Shown piece after piece: positions 1 to 8,690 of a stretch of 64,000 nucleotides of DNA (position 1 is its first letter; the number at the start of each line of letters is the position of its first letter). Under the pieces are notes generated by a model. The model saw only the letters and a program-made list of their open reading frames with translations, ran no database searches and was not told the DNA's origin. The stretch spans positions 248,001-312,000 of the forward strand of contig NZ_CANMAA010000002.1 of the NCBI RefSeq assembly GCF_947495735.1, read 5' to 3'. The DNA is from an uncultured Pseudokineococcus sp. (GTDB lineage: Bacteria; Actinomycetota; Actinomycetes; Actinomycetales; Quadrisphaeraceae). A program made the position numbers and the translations under genes.

Positions 1-355
1 CGGCTTCGACCGCGGCGAGCGCATGAGCCGGACCATCGACGCCCTGCGCGAGCAGCTCGGGCACGGGCCGCACCTGTACCGGTACTCCGGCGTGGCCGCG
101 GAGGAGGGCACCTTCGTCGCCTGCTCGTTCTGGTCCGTCGCGGCGCTGCACTGCGTGGGCCGCCGCGCCGAGGCGCGCGAGCTGATGGACCAGCTCGTGG
201 CCGAGGTGCCCAACGACGTCGGCCTCATGGCCGAGATGGTCGACCCCGCCAGCGGCGACTTCCTCGGCAACCTGCCGCAGGGCCTGAGCCACCTCGCCCT
301 CCTCGGGACGGCGATCATGATCGCCGACGGGGACGCGGACGGCGCCGGCGGCTGA
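1..355 (+). CDS. Glycoside hydrolase family 15 protein, C-terminal end (partial)
   Basis: Only the last 117 residues are visible; the reading frame is open from base 2, so the gene starts outside the window. The segment EEGTFVACSFW followed by a helix with AEARELMDQL and the closing LGNLPQGLSHLALL match the end of GH15 glucoamylase/trehalase-like enzymes, with the glutamate of EEGTF in the position of the family's catalytic base. Such proteins hydrolyse alpha-glucosidic bonds in the cytoplasm. Which substrate (trehalose, maltose or isomaltose) cannot be decided from the tail alone. Confidence 0.85.
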   Translation, partial: GFDRGERMSRTIDALREQLGHGPHLYRYSGVAAEEGTFVACSFWSVAALHCVGRRAEARELMDQLVAEVPNDVGLMAEMVDPASGDFLGNLPQGLSHLALLGTAIMIADGDADGAGG

Positions 356-385
356 GCCGGGGCGCGCCCGCCGGGGAGCGCGGCC

Positions 386-907
386 TCAGCCCACCAGGCC
401 CGCCGCCGCGACGCCGGCGACGAGGCCGCCGAGCACGACGAGCAGCACGCCGACGGCCGCGGGCCCGGCCGTGGAGGTGCTCACCCGCACCCCGGGCACG
501 GGCTCCAGGACCTCGGCGTGCTCGGGGTCGGCCGGGTCGTGCAGGACGACGACGGGCGTGCGCTCGAGCCACGACGCCGTGGCCGAGGGGCCCGCGACCG
601 TCGTCACCTCCTGCGCGCCCGCCGTCGTGAAGCGGACGACGGGGCGGTAGCTCGTGGCGGCGTCGCGCCCGCGGCCGCGCTGGTTGATCTGCACGTCGAC
701 GACGGCGCCGCGCACCCGCTCGCCCCGCGCGCGCAGCGCCGACCCCCGCCGGCGGACCCGGGCGGCGCGGACCAGGCCCAGGACTCCGAGCGCCGCCAGG
801 GCGAGCCCGAGGACCAGGAAGACGACCGCCACGGTGACCGCGAGCCAGCCGCCCCCGGCGGCGGGGGCGGCAGCGGGGACGACGGGAGCACCGAGGACCT
901 GGACCAC
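386..907 (-). CDS. DUF3592-type membrane protein
   Basis: A 173-residue protein with one N-terminal membrane helix (about residues 15-40, LAVTVAVVFLVLGLALAALG), an extracytoplasmic or cytoplasmic beta-rich stretch containing YRPVVRFTTAGAQEV and a second hydrophobic helix at the C-terminus (VGVLLVVLGGLVAGV). This arrangement, with a small domain between two helices, is that of the DUF3592 family, whose function is unknown. I chose the GTG at 907 because the longer frame upstream is proline/arginine-rich and overlaps the divergent gene; the start is uncertain. It is transcribed away from the c-di-GMP gene beginning at 979. Confidence 0.65.
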   Translation of the reverse strand: MVQVLGAPVVPAAAPAAGGGWLAVTVAVVFLVLGLALAALGVLGLVRAARVRRRGSALRARGERVRGAVVDVQINQRGRGRDAATSYRPVVRFTTAGAQEVTTVAGPSATASWLERTPVVVLHDPADPEHAEVLEPVPGVRVSTSTAGPAAVGVLLVVLGGLVAGVAAAGLVG

Positions 908-978
908 CCGGTCACTGTGGCACGCACCGTCCGGGTGACCTCCCTCAGTCGCCCGCCCCGAGCTGCCGATGGACGGTG

Positions 979-2847
979 GTGGAGTCCTGGACGCGCGTGC
1001 CGGAGGTGGCCACACCGCGCGCGGTGGGCAGCGCCTTCGGCGTCCTCTACGTCGCGGGGGGCCTCGCCGCGCTGGTCGTCGCCGCCGGGGTCGACGGCGT
1101 CGGGGCCGGCGTCGGGCCCGCCCGCGCGCTGATCGCGGCGATCGGCGTCCTCGCGGTCGTGATCGGCACGGCCGCGGCCGTGCTGCGCGAGCACCTCCCG
1201 GCCGGCGTGGCGCACCTGCTCGTCACCGGCGGGACCGTCCTCATCACGACGGCCGTCCTGGTCTCCCCGGACCCCGGGACCGCGCTCGCGCTGTCCGCCG
1301 TCTACACGTTCATCGCCGTCGACATCTTCGTGTTCTTCTCCCTCCGGTCGGCCTTCCTCCACCTGAGCGTCTGCCTGGTGACCGCGACCGCCGCCCTCGC
1401 GGCACGGGACGCCCTCCACCACGCGGTCGCCCTCGACGTGGTGCTCGTGGCCATCGCCGTCGTCGTCGGGCTGCTCGCGAAGAAGGCCTCCGACGCCAGC
1501 CTCGACAGCCTCACGGGCCTGCCGAACCGCCGCGGACTCGACGAGGCGCTCGACCGGACGACGCGCACCGCCGAGCGGACCGGCGAGCCGCTGTCGGTCG
1601 CCCTGCTGGACCTCGACGGCTTCAAGGAGGTCAACGACGCCGGCGGGCACGCCGCGGGCGACGAGCTGCTGCGCACGACCGCGACGCGCTGGCGCGCGGC
1701 GCTGCCGGACCACGCGGTGCTGGCCCGGCTCGGCGGGGACGAGTTCGCCGTCCTCCTGCCCGGCGCCGGCTCGGCCGCGCTCGCCGAGCTCCTGGACCCG
1801 CTCGTGCGCGACCGGCGCGCGCCCGCCTCGGCCGGCGTCGCCGACGCCCCGGCCGAGCAGACGCCCACGGAGGTGCTGCGACGAGCCGACGCGGCCCTCT
1901 ACGACGCCAAGCGCAGCGGTCGCGGGCGCTGCGCCGTGGCCGGCGAGGACCCGGTGGCCGAGGGCGAGGCCTCGCTCGTCGAGGACCTGGCCCGCGCGCT
2001 GCGGACCGGCGGCCTCGACGTGCACTACCAGGCGGTGTTCGAGAGCACGCCGGGCGACGGCGGCGGCCCCCTGCGCGCCGTGGAGGCGCTCGCGCGCTGG
2101 GACCACCCGGAGCGCGGCCCGGTCTCGCCGGCCGTCTTCGTGGCCCTCGCCGAGGCGCACGGCCTCGTCACCGACCTGGGCGCCCTCGTGCTCGAGCGCG
2201 CCTGCCGCGAGCTGATGTCCCTCCCGCCGCAGGTCCGCGGCGACCTCTACCTCGGCGTCAACGTCTCGGGGCTCGAGCTGGTCCGGCCGGGGTACGTCCG
2301 CCGCGTCGCCGAGGTCCTCGAGCGCACCGGCTGGCCGGTCGAGCGGCTGGTCCTGGAGATCACCGAGTCCGTCGTCGAGGCCGACGGGCCGCGGGCGCTG
2401 GCCGCGGTGCGCGAGGCGAGCGCCCTCGGCCTGCTGATCTCCGTCGACGACTTCGGCACGGGGTACTCCGCGCTCAGCCGCCTCGACGAGGTGCCCGCGA
2501 GCTACCTCAAGCTCGACAGCTCCTTCACCGCCACGGTGCACACGTCCCCGCGGCGGGCCCGGCTGGTGGGCGCGGTCACCGCCCTCAGCCAGACCCTCGA
2601 CCTCACCGTCGTGGCCGAGGGCGTGGAGACCGCCGAGCAGGCGGACGTGCTCCTCGGCCTCGGGTGCACGCTGCTGCAGGGCTACCACCTCGGCCGGCCC
2701 GAGCCGCTGGCGGCGCTCGCCGACAGGCTGCGCGAGGCGTCCGCCCGGGCGGCGACTCCCCCGCCCGCCCTCCCGGCAGTGCCCGTCCCCCGTCGGGGGA
2801 CCCCCGCGGCCGCCGCCGTGCTGCCGTCGGAGGACGCGGACGTCTGA
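979..2847 (+). CDS. GGDEF-EAL c-di-GMP cyclase/phosphodiesterase, first of a tandem pair
   Basis: A 622-residue protein. Residues about 15-165 are a run of membrane helices with no recognised ligand domain. A GGDEF domain follows (LTGLPNRRGL at its start, intact RLGGDEF near residue 252), then an EAL domain with VEALARW near 368, NVSGLEL, EITESVVEA, SVDDFGTGYSALSRL, KLDSSF and VVAEGVET. All metal-binding acidic residues of EAL enzymes that I can place are present, and no RxxD product-inhibition site sits before GGDEF. It should make and/or degrade cyclic di-GMP at the membrane. GTG at 979 is preferred over the adjacent GTG at 976 because the paralogue at 2932 starts at the matching codon; no clear ribosome site is seen. 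Confidence 0.92.
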   Translation: MESWTRVPEVATPRAVGSAFGVLYVAGGLAALVVAAGVDGVGAGVGPARALIAAIGVLAVVIGTAAAVLREHLPAGVAHLLVTGGTVLITTAVLVSPDPGTALALSAVYTFIAVDIFVFFSLRSAFLHLSVCLVTATAALAARDALHHAVALDVVLVAIAVVVGLLAKKASDASLDSLTGLPNRRGLDEALDRTTRTAERTGEPLSVALLDLDGFKEVNDAGGHAAGDELLRTTATRWRAALPDHAVLARLGGDEFAVLLPGAGSAALAELLDPLVRDRRAPASAGVADAPAEQTPTEVLRRADAALYDAKRSGRGRCAVAGEDPVAEGEASLVEDLARALRTGGLDVHYQAVFESTPGDGGGPLRAVEALARWDHPERGPVSPAVFVALAEAHGLVTDLGALVLERACRELMSLPPQVRGDLYLGVNVSGLELVRPGYVRRVAEVLERTGWPVERLVLEITESVVEADGPRALAAVREASALGLLISVDDFGTGYSALSRLDEVPASYLKLDSSFTATVHTSPRRARLVGAVTALSQTLDLTVVAEGVETAEQADVLLGLGCTLLQGYHLGRPEPLAALADRLREASARAATPPPALPAVPVPRRGTPAAAAVLPSEDADV

Positions 2848-2931
2848 GCCCGGCGGGGCGACGGTGGGCCGTCGGCGTCGGATCGGGCGGGCCGGCTCAG
2901 GCGAGCCGCCCGCCCCTCCGATGCGCAGGGG

Positions 2932-4770
2932 GTGGAGGCGTGGACGCGGGTGCCCGAGGTGGCGACGCCCCGGCTGATGGGCGCCGTGTTCGGGGTCTTC
3001 TACGCCCTCGGCGGGGTGGCCGGTCTCTGCGTCGTCCAGGCCGCCGGAGGAGCGGCCGCGGGTGGCGTCCTGACCACCCTCGCGCTGATCTGCCTGGGGG
3101 CGGTGGTGGCGGGCCTCGCGACCGTCGCCCTGCGCGACCGGCTCACGACGAGGACGCTGCACGCCGTGGTCGCCTCCGGGACGGCCACGATCACCACCGG
3201 CGTGCTGCTCGCCCCCGACGCCACCAGCGCCCTGCTCTTCGCGGCCCTGCTCACCTTCATCGCCGTCGACTGCGCCGTCTTCTTCTCCACGGCCGCGGGC
3301 CTCGTCCACTTCGGGACCTCCGTGGTCGCGGGCACCGCCGCGCTCAGCGCGCGCGGCGACCTCGACGGCTGGGAGGCGGCCGCCCTGGGGGTGGTGCTCG
3401 CCGGCGTGGCCGGCGTCGTCGCCGTGGTCGCCAAGCGCGCCTCCAGCGCGAGCCGCGACAGCCTCACCGGCCTGCCGAACCGGCGCGGCCTGGACGCCGC
3501 GCTGGAGCGGTCCGTGCGCACCGCCGAGAGGACCGGTGAGCCGCTGTCGGTGGCGCTGCTGGACCTGGACGGCTTCAAGGCGGTCAACGACGCGAGCGGG
3601 CACGCCGCCGGGGACGAGCTCCTGCGGACCACCGCCGCCACCTGGCGCGCGGCGCTGCCGGAGGAGGCGGTGCTGGCCCGGCTCGGCGGGGACGAGTTCG
3701 CGGTCGTCCTGCCCGGCGGCAGCTCGGGAGCGCTCGTCGAGCTCCTGGCCCCCCTCGTCGGCGACCGACGCGCGCCCGCCTCGGCCGGCGTCGCCGAGAC
3801 CAGGTGGCTCGAGGGCCCCGCGGACGTGCTCCGGCGCGCCGACATGGCGCTCTACGAGGTCAAGCGCAGCGGTCGCGGGCGCTGCGCCGTGGCCGGCGAG
3901 GACGCCGCGACCGAGGGCGAGGCCGCGCTGGTGGAGGACCTCGCCCGGGCGCTGCGGGCCGGTGGGCTCGAGGTGCACTACCAGCCCCTCTACGACGCCG
4001 CCCCGGCCGGCGCCGCCGGCGTCCCGCGGGCCGTCGAGGCCCTCGTCCGCTGGCACCACCCCCAGCACGGCCCCGTCTCCCCCACCGTCTTCGTGCCCCT
4101 CGCGGAGTCCCGCGGCCTCGTCACCGAGCTCGGCGCCCTCGTGCTCGAGCGCGCCTGCCGCGAGCTGATGTCCCTGCCGCCGGAGCTGCGGAGCGACCTC
4201 CGCCTCAGCGTCAACGTCTCGGGGCTGGAGCTCGTCCGGCCCGGCTACCTGCGGGGCGTCAGCGACGTCCTCGAGCGCACCGGCTGGCCCGTGAGCAGGC
4301 TCGTCCTGGAGGTCACCGAGTCCGTCGTCGAGGCCGACGCTCCGCAGGCGCTGGCGACCCTGCGGGAGGCCCGGGCCCTCGGTCTGCTGATCTCGGTCGA
4401 CGACTTCGGCACCGGCTACTCGGCCCTCAGCCGCCTCGACGAGGTGCCCGCCACCTACCTCAAGCTGGACTGCTCCTTCACCGCGACCGTGCACACCTCG
4501 CCGCAGCGCGCCCGGCTCGTGCGCGCCGTCACCGCCCTGAGCCGCACCCTCGACCTCGCCGTCGTCGCCGAGGGCGTGGAGAGCGCCGAGCAGGCCCAGG
4601 TCCTCGTCGAGCTCGGCTGCACGCTGCTGCAGGGCTACCACCTCGGCCGCCCCGAGCCGCTGGAGGCGCTCGCGCGACGGCTCGTCGCGGGCACGGCCGC
4701 ACCCGCCACGGCACCCCGCCAGGGGGACCCGGCCACCGCCGGGTCGCCGGTCGAGGCCGCCGACGTCTAG
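2932..4770 (+). CDS. GGDEF-EAL c-di-GMP cyclase/phosphodiesterase, second of a tandem pair
   Basis: A 612-residue paralogue of the preceding gene, 84 bp downstream, with the same layout: membrane helices to about residue 165, GGDEF motif near 252, EAL domain with VEALVRW, NVSGLEL, EVTESVVEA and SVDDFGTGYSALSRL. Both catalytic motifs look intact. The two proteins are nearly identical through long parts of the GGDEF-EAL region but clearly different in the membrane part, so they probably arose by duplication and may sense different cues. Start is GTG at 2932, reading MEAWTRVPEVATPR like its twin. An RNase P RNA gene follows 11 bp after the stop. Confidence 0.92.
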   Translation: MEAWTRVPEVATPRLMGAVFGVFYALGGVAGLCVVQAAGGAAAGGVLTTLALICLGAVVAGLATVALRDRLTTRTLHAVVASGTATITTGVLLAPDATSALLFAALLTFIAVDCAVFFSTAAGLVHFGTSVVAGTAALSARGDLDGWEAAALGVVLAGVAGVVAVVAKRASSASRDSLTGLPNRRGLDAALERSVRTAERTGEPLSVALLDLDGFKAVNDASGHAAGDELLRTTAATWRAALPEEAVLARLGGDEFAVVLPGGSSGALVELLAPLVGDRRAPASAGVAETRWLEGPADVLRRADMALYEVKRSGRGRCAVAGEDAATEGEAALVEDLARALRAGGLEVHYQPLYDAAPAGAAGVPRAVEALVRWHHPQHGPVSPTVFVPLAESRGLVTELGALVLERACRELMSLPPELRSDLRLSVNVSGLELVRPGYLRGVSDVLERTGWPVSRLVLEVTESVVEADAPQALATLREARALGLLISVDDFGTGYSALSRLDEVPATYLKLDCSFTATVHTSPQRARLVRAVTALSRTLDLAVVAEGVESAEQAQVLVELGCTLLQGYHLGRPEPLEALARRLVAGTAAPATAPRQGDPATAGSPVEAADV

Positions 4771-4780
4771 CCTTCGCGCT

Positions 4781-5183
4781 GCGGACGAGTCGGTCGGGCG
4801 GCCGCGTCGTCGTCCCCCTCGGGGGGGCGACGCCGAGGAACGTCCGGGCTCCGCAGGGCAGGGTGGTGGGTAACGCCCACCCGGGGTGACCCGCGGGACA
4901 GTGCCACAGAGAGGAGACCGCCGCGGACCGTCCTCGGACGGACCGCGGTAAGGGTGAAAGGGTGGCGTAAGAGACCACCAGCACCCCCGGTGACGGGGGT
5001 GGCTCGGCAAACCCCACCCGGAGCAAGACCAGACAGGCAGCGCTCGAGGGCGGCCCGCCCGAGCTGCCGGGTAGGTCGCTGGAGGCGTGCGGCGACGCAC
5101 GTCGTAGATGGATGGTCGCCACCCCACCAGCGCCGGCGACGGCGGTGGGGCACAGAACCCGGCGTACAGACCGACTCGTCCGC
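4781..5183 (+). ncRNA. rnpB: RNase P RNA, bacterial class A
   Basis: The first 15 bases (GCGGACGAGTCGGTC) are perfectly complementary to bases 5169-5183, forming the closing P1 helix. Inside are the conserved blocks of bacterial RNase P RNA: GAGGAACGTCCGGGCTCC near 4833, GGTGGGTAACGCCCACC near 4862, GACAGTGCCACAGAGAG near 4897, AGGGTGAAAGGGTGGCGTAAG near 4950, GAGACCACCAGC and CGGCAAACCCCACCCGGAGC, and AGACCAG with TAGGTCGCTGGAG near the 3' part. About 403 nt, the usual size for a GC-rich actinobacterial molecule. It processes the 5' ends of tRNA precursors. All open frames crossing this stretch are spurious. Confidence 0.96.
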
Positions 5184-5202
5184 ACACCTAGCCTCGCCGT
5201 CC

Positions 5203-6048
5203 ATGAGCCCCCTCCAGGACGACCGCCGACGTCAGCGGTGGGAGGAGCGCGCCGAGTGGCCGCTCACGGTGGCGGCGGTGCTCTTCCTCGTCTCCTACGC
5301 CGTGCCGATCCTGGTGCCGGAGCTCACGCGCACGTGGGCCGTGGCCGCCGAGGTCACCGGCTGGCTGCTGTGGGGCCTGTTCGCCGTGGACCTCCTCGTG
5401 CGGGTCGTGCTCAGCGAGCGCCGCGGGCACTTCCTGTGGACGCACCCGCTCGACGTCGCGATCGTCGTGCTGCCCCTGCTGCGCCCGCTGCGGCTGCTGC
5501 GCCTGGTGACGCTCCTGTCGGTGCTCAACCGCCACGCCGCGGACAGCCTGCGGGGGCAGGTCGCCGTCTACGTCGGGGGCGCCACGACGCTCGTGGTCTT
5601 CGTGGCCGCGCTCGCCGTCCTCGACGCCGAGCGGGGGGCGGAGGACGCCCTCATCACCACCTTCCCCGACGCCCTGTGGTGGGCGGTCACCACGGTCTCG
5701 ACCGTCGGCTACGGGGACCTCTACCCCGTGACGGGCACCGGGCGCGGCGTCGCGGTCGGGCTGATGGTCACCGGCGTCGCGCTGCTGGGGACGGTGACCG
5801 CCTCGCTCGCGTCGTGGCTGATCGACCGCGTGCAGGACGTCGAGGAGGAGCAGCAGACGGCCCGGCGCGAGGACGTGCGCGAGCTGCGCGGTCAGGTCGC
5901 CGCCCTGCAGGCGGTCCTCGCCGAGCGCGGAGAGGTGCCGGCCGACGCGGCGCCCCTCGGCCCGGGGACCGAGGCGTCCGGCCGTCCCGGCGGTACGGCC
6001 TCCGAGAACGGCGGGCACGGGCCCGAGAGCGGTCGGCGCGACCGCTGA
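5203..6048 (+). CDS. Voltage-gated-type potassium channel
   Basis: A 281-residue membrane protein. Hydrophobic helices near residues 22-45, 52-72, 82-110 (with an arginine-rich LRPLRLLRLV segment like a voltage-sensor S4) and 128-145 are followed by a pore loop carrying the potassium selectivity filter TVSTVGYGDLYP, then a last helix and a C-terminal coiled-coil-like tail (VEEEQQTARREDVRELRGQV). This is the six-helix Kv-type plan. A box TAGCCT at 5189-5194 lies eight bases before the ATG, so the message may be leaderless with its promoter against the end of the RNase P RNA gene. Confidence 0.9.
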   Translation: MSPLQDDRRRQRWEERAEWPLTVAAVLFLVSYAVPILVPELTRTWAVAAEVTGWLLWGLFAVDLLVRVVLSERRGHFLWTHPLDVAIVVLPLLRPLRLLRLVTLLSVLNRHAADSLRGQVAVYVGGATTLVVFVAALAVLDAERGAEDALITTFPDALWWAVTTVSTVGYGDLYPVTGTGRGVAVGLMVTGVALLGTVTASLASWLIDRVQDVEEEQQTARREDVRELRGQVAALQAVLAERGEVPADAAPLGPGTEASGRPGGTASENGGHGPESGRRDR

Positions 6049-6069
6049 CCAGCTGTCCCGCGAGGCCGT

Positions 6070-6108
6070 CCGGCCGCGCGGGCCCCCCGTCGGGCCCCTC
6101 GCGGCCGG
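6070..6108 (+). terminator. Hairpin after the potassium channel gene
   Basis: CCGGCCGCG at 6070-6078 pairs with CGCGGCCGG at 6100-6108, with further G-C pairing possible inside. It lies 22 bases after the channel stop codon. There is no T-run, which is common for terminators in very GC-rich genomes. Confidence 0.5.
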
Positions 6109-6241
6109 GAGGTGACGGCTTCGGCGCCGTCGCACCGGCGGGTGGCCGGCAGGTCGCCCGGGCACCCGTCCGGACGAGCGGCCCCACCTGCGCGGAGGAA
6201 GCGGGCTCCGAGAGCCCCTCCACCCTCCCGATGGTTGAGAG

Positions 6242-6406
6242 GTGAACGACGACGAGCGGGGCTGCCGGTGCGCGCACGACTACGCCGCGCGCTGGCCGGA
6301 GATGCCGGAGAGCGAGCTGGCGCTGGTGCACCACCCGGTGTGCCCGGTGCGGATGGAGCGCCTGGCCGCCGAGCGGCGGCGAGCGGTCCGCGGCTCGCGG
6401 CGCTGA
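6242..6406 (+). CDS. Small hypothetical protein
   Basis: A possible 54-residue protein starting at GTG 6242 and ending in a basic tail (AAERRRAVRGSRR). It has a CRC pair near the N-terminus, two adjacent histidines and a third cysteine (VHHPVCPV), which could bind a metal, but I recognise no family. The ribosome-binding signal is poor (GAGAGG directly abuts the start). It fills the gap between the channel and the FAD enzyme on the same strand. It could also be non-coding. Confidence 0.4.
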   Translation: MNDDERGCRCAHDYAARWPEMPESELALVHHPVCPVRMERLAAERRRAVRGSRR

Positions 6407-6490
6407 CCACCGGCGGCCCGCCGCGCCCGTCCCGTCCGCCTCGTGGACGATGAGCGAGCCGCCGCGAGGGCGGCGGGGACAGGAGGTGGC

Positions 6491-7624
6491 GTGGAGGTCG
6501 TCGTCGTGGGTGCCGGCATCGGCGGGCTCACCGCCGCGCGGGCGCTGCGCGCGGACGACCACGCCGTCGTCGTGCTCGAGGAGGCCCCTCGGCTGCGCGC
6601 CACCGGCGGCGCCGTGACGCTCTGGCCCGGGGCGACGTCGGTGCTCCGCGACCTCGGCGTCGACGCGACCGGGCTCGGCCGCCCCCTGGGCCGCATGGAG
6701 CGGCGCTCGCCCGGGGGGCGGCGCCTGCTCTCGCTCGACCTGGACGCCGCCGGGCGGTCGGCCGGCAGCCCCGTCGTGACCGTGCCGCGCGGGCGCCTCG
6801 TCGAGGCGCTCGCCGCCGGGGGCGCGGACCGCCACGTGCGCACGGACGCGCGCTGCGCCGACGTCGTGCAGCGCGCGGGTGGCGCCGGCGTCGTGCTCGA
6901 GGGCGGCGGGAGCGCGGACGCCGACGTGGTCGTGGGCGCCGACGGCGCGCGCAGCGCCGTGCGCGCCGCCCTGCACGGGGACGCCCTGCGCCCGACGGGC
7001 CAGACGACCTGGCAGCTGCCGCCGCGGCCCACCGGGACCGTGCTCGACGACGGCGACGTGTGCGCGCTGCTCGTGGGGCGGGCGGGGATGCTCGGCCTCA
7101 ACCCGTGCGGCGACGGGCTGGTGCAGGTCTGGTGGGACGTGCGCACGAGCCCGCACCTCGGCGAGCACCCCCGGCAGATGCTGCGCCGGCTCTTCGGCGG
7201 GTGGACCGCCCCGGAGTCGCGGGCGGCGCTGGCGCTGCTCGACGACCCGGTCGCTCCCCTGGTGCCCTACGAGCGGGGCACCTACCGCGTGCACCGGCCG
7301 TGGGGGCGCGGGCGCGTCACGCTGCTCGGCGACGCCGCCCACGCCGTCCCGCCGTCGCTGGCGCAGGGCACCAACCAGGCGGTCGAGGACGCGGCCGCGC
7401 TGGCCCGGGCGCTGCGCCGTCCGACCGCGGCCGCCGACCCGGCGGCCGCGCTGCGCGCCTACGAGCGGGCGAGCCGGCCGCGCACGACGATCGTCTCGGA
7501 GGCCTCCCGCCGCGAGCCCACGGGCCGTGTGCTCCCGGAGGCGCTGCTGCGCGCCGTCCCCGACCGCGCCGCCACCGCCGTGCTGCGCGGCTGGCTCCAC
7601 GCGACGACCGACCGCGCCGCCTGA
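6491..7624 (+). CDS. FAD-dependent monooxygenase (PHBH family)
   Basis: A 377-residue flavoprotein. The N-terminus is the FAD-binding fold VVVVGAGIGGLTAARAL, a second signature VVGADGARSAVR lies near residue 155, and the FAD/ribityl motif LLGDAAHAVPPSLAQGTN lies near 282. These three define the p-hydroxybenzoate-hydroxylase-type monooxygenases, which hydroxylate aromatic or polyketide-like substrates using NAD(P)H and oxygen; the substrate is unknown. I place the start at GTG 6491, directly behind AGGAGGT at 6481-6487, rather than at GTG 6443, which has no ribosome site and would add 16 residues before the nucleotide-binding strand. Confidence 0.85.
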   Translation: MEVVVVGAGIGGLTAARALRADDHAVVVLEEAPRLRATGGAVTLWPGATSVLRDLGVDATGLGRPLGRMERRSPGGRRLLSLDLDAAGRSAGSPVVTVPRGRLVEALAAGGADRHVRTDARCADVVQRAGGAGVVLEGGGSADADVVVGADGARSAVRAALHGDALRPTGQTTWQLPPRPTGTVLDDGDVCALLVGRAGMLGLNPCGDGLVQVWWDVRTSPHLGEHPRQMLRRLFGGWTAPESRAALALLDDPVAPLVPYERGTYRVHRPWGRGRVTLLGDAAHAVPPSLAQGTNQAVEDAAALARALRRPTAAADPAAALRAYERASRPRTTIVSEASRREPTGRVLPEALLRAVPDRAATAVLRGWLHATTDRAA

Positions 7625-7692
7625 CGCCGCGCCCCGGGCCGCCCCCGCACGGACCTCGTCGCCTCGCGACGCCGTGGCGACGCCGGCAGGCC

Positions 7693-8550
7693 TCAGCGCG
7701 TCGGGACGAGCGAGGCCGTCTCCCCGCGCTGGACGACGCGCAGCTCGCCGGGCAGACGGCGCAGGCGCCACTCGTCGACGAAGTGGCCGAGGGAGGACCT
7801 GAACACCGTGTAGTCGTCGTAGTGCACGGGCACGGTGACGCCGGGCTCGAGCATCGCGACGACGTCGGCGCCCTGGCGGGCGTCCATGGTCACGAGCAGG
7901 CCCAGCACGCGCGTGCCGCCCAGGTGCAGGACGGCGGCGTCCGGCGGCCCGTGGCGCTCGACCACCTCGCGCAGGAACGGACGCCGCAGCGTGTCGCCGC
8001 TCACCCAGAGCCGGTGCACCAGGGAGCTCTCGGAGGCGACGTCGCCTCGGAACAGCTCGTAGACGCTGCCCATGACGTCGGGCAGCACCCGCGCCACCGG
8101 CCCGGGCCCGTGCGTGCCGGGCGTCGCGGTGACCCGCAGCGTCCACCCGTCGCGGCGCATCTCGGTGGACTCCCACGTGCCCAGCGCGGCGGCGCCGCCG
8201 AAGCCCCACTTCTGCAGGCGGTCCGCCGCCTCGCCGGTCGTCACGACGGGCAGGTCGCGCGCCAGCCCGCGGCGGGCGACGCGGTCGAAGTGGTCGCCGT
8301 GCAGGTGGCTCAGCACCACGCCGTCCAGGGCGGGGAGCTGGTCGACCCGCATCGAGGGCTCGGACAGGCGCTTGGACACCAGCCCGTAGCCGAGCCACGC
8401 CCGCTGGCCGCGGTGCAGGAAGTTGGGGTCCGTCAGCAGCGTGAAGGGCCCCAGCCGCAGCAGGGTGGTCGCGGTGCCGATGAACTCGACCGTCGCGACC
8501 GGCGCCCCCACGGGGTCGCCGCCGAGGCCGTGCAGGACGGATGGCTCCAT
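7693..8550 (-). CDS. Metallo-beta-lactamase-fold hydrolase (UlaG-like)
   Basis: A 285-residue cytoplasmic protein. The zinc-binding motif SHLHGDHFDR sits at about residues 81-90 (H82, H84, D86, H87), after a short beta-rich N-terminus with FIGTATTLLRLGPFTLLTDP. Early placement of the motif and the TDP strand are typical of the UlaG/YtnP-like branch of the superfamily that acts on small phosphorylated or lactone substrates. A further histidine in VPVHYDDYTVF near the C-terminus fits the distal metal ligand. Substrate unknown. Confidence 0.85.
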   Translation of the reverse strand: MEPSVLHGLGGDPVGAPVATVEFIGTATTLLRLGPFTLLTDPNFLHRGQRAWLGYGLVSKRLSEPSMRVDQLPALDGVVLSHLHGDHFDRVARRGLARDLPVVTTGEAADRLQKWGFGGAAALGTWESTEMRRDGWTLRVTATPGTHGPGPVARVLPDVMGSVYELFRGDVASESSLVHRLWVSGDTLRRPFLREVVERHGPPDAAVLHLGGTRVLGLLVTMDARQGADVVAMLEPGVTVPVHYDDYTVFRSSLGHFVDEWRLRRLPGELRVVQRGETASLVPTR

Positions 8551-8690
8551 GGCGGTGCTCCTCGCGTGGTCGGGCGCGCGGAGGCGTCGTGGTCCGCAGC
8601 GCTGCCCGGGTCGGGCGCCACGCTCGTCCCGCCCGGCGGGTCCGGCAACCCGGGGACGCCGCGACCTCGCCGGGTCGCGGCGCCCCCCGC

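Noticed and set aside
604-5187. Open frame of 1527 codons on the minus strand
   Set aside because: It lies opposite two clear GGDEF-EAL genes and crosses the RNase P RNA; the product is arginine/glycine-rich with no domain. It is a GC-rich antisense shadow.
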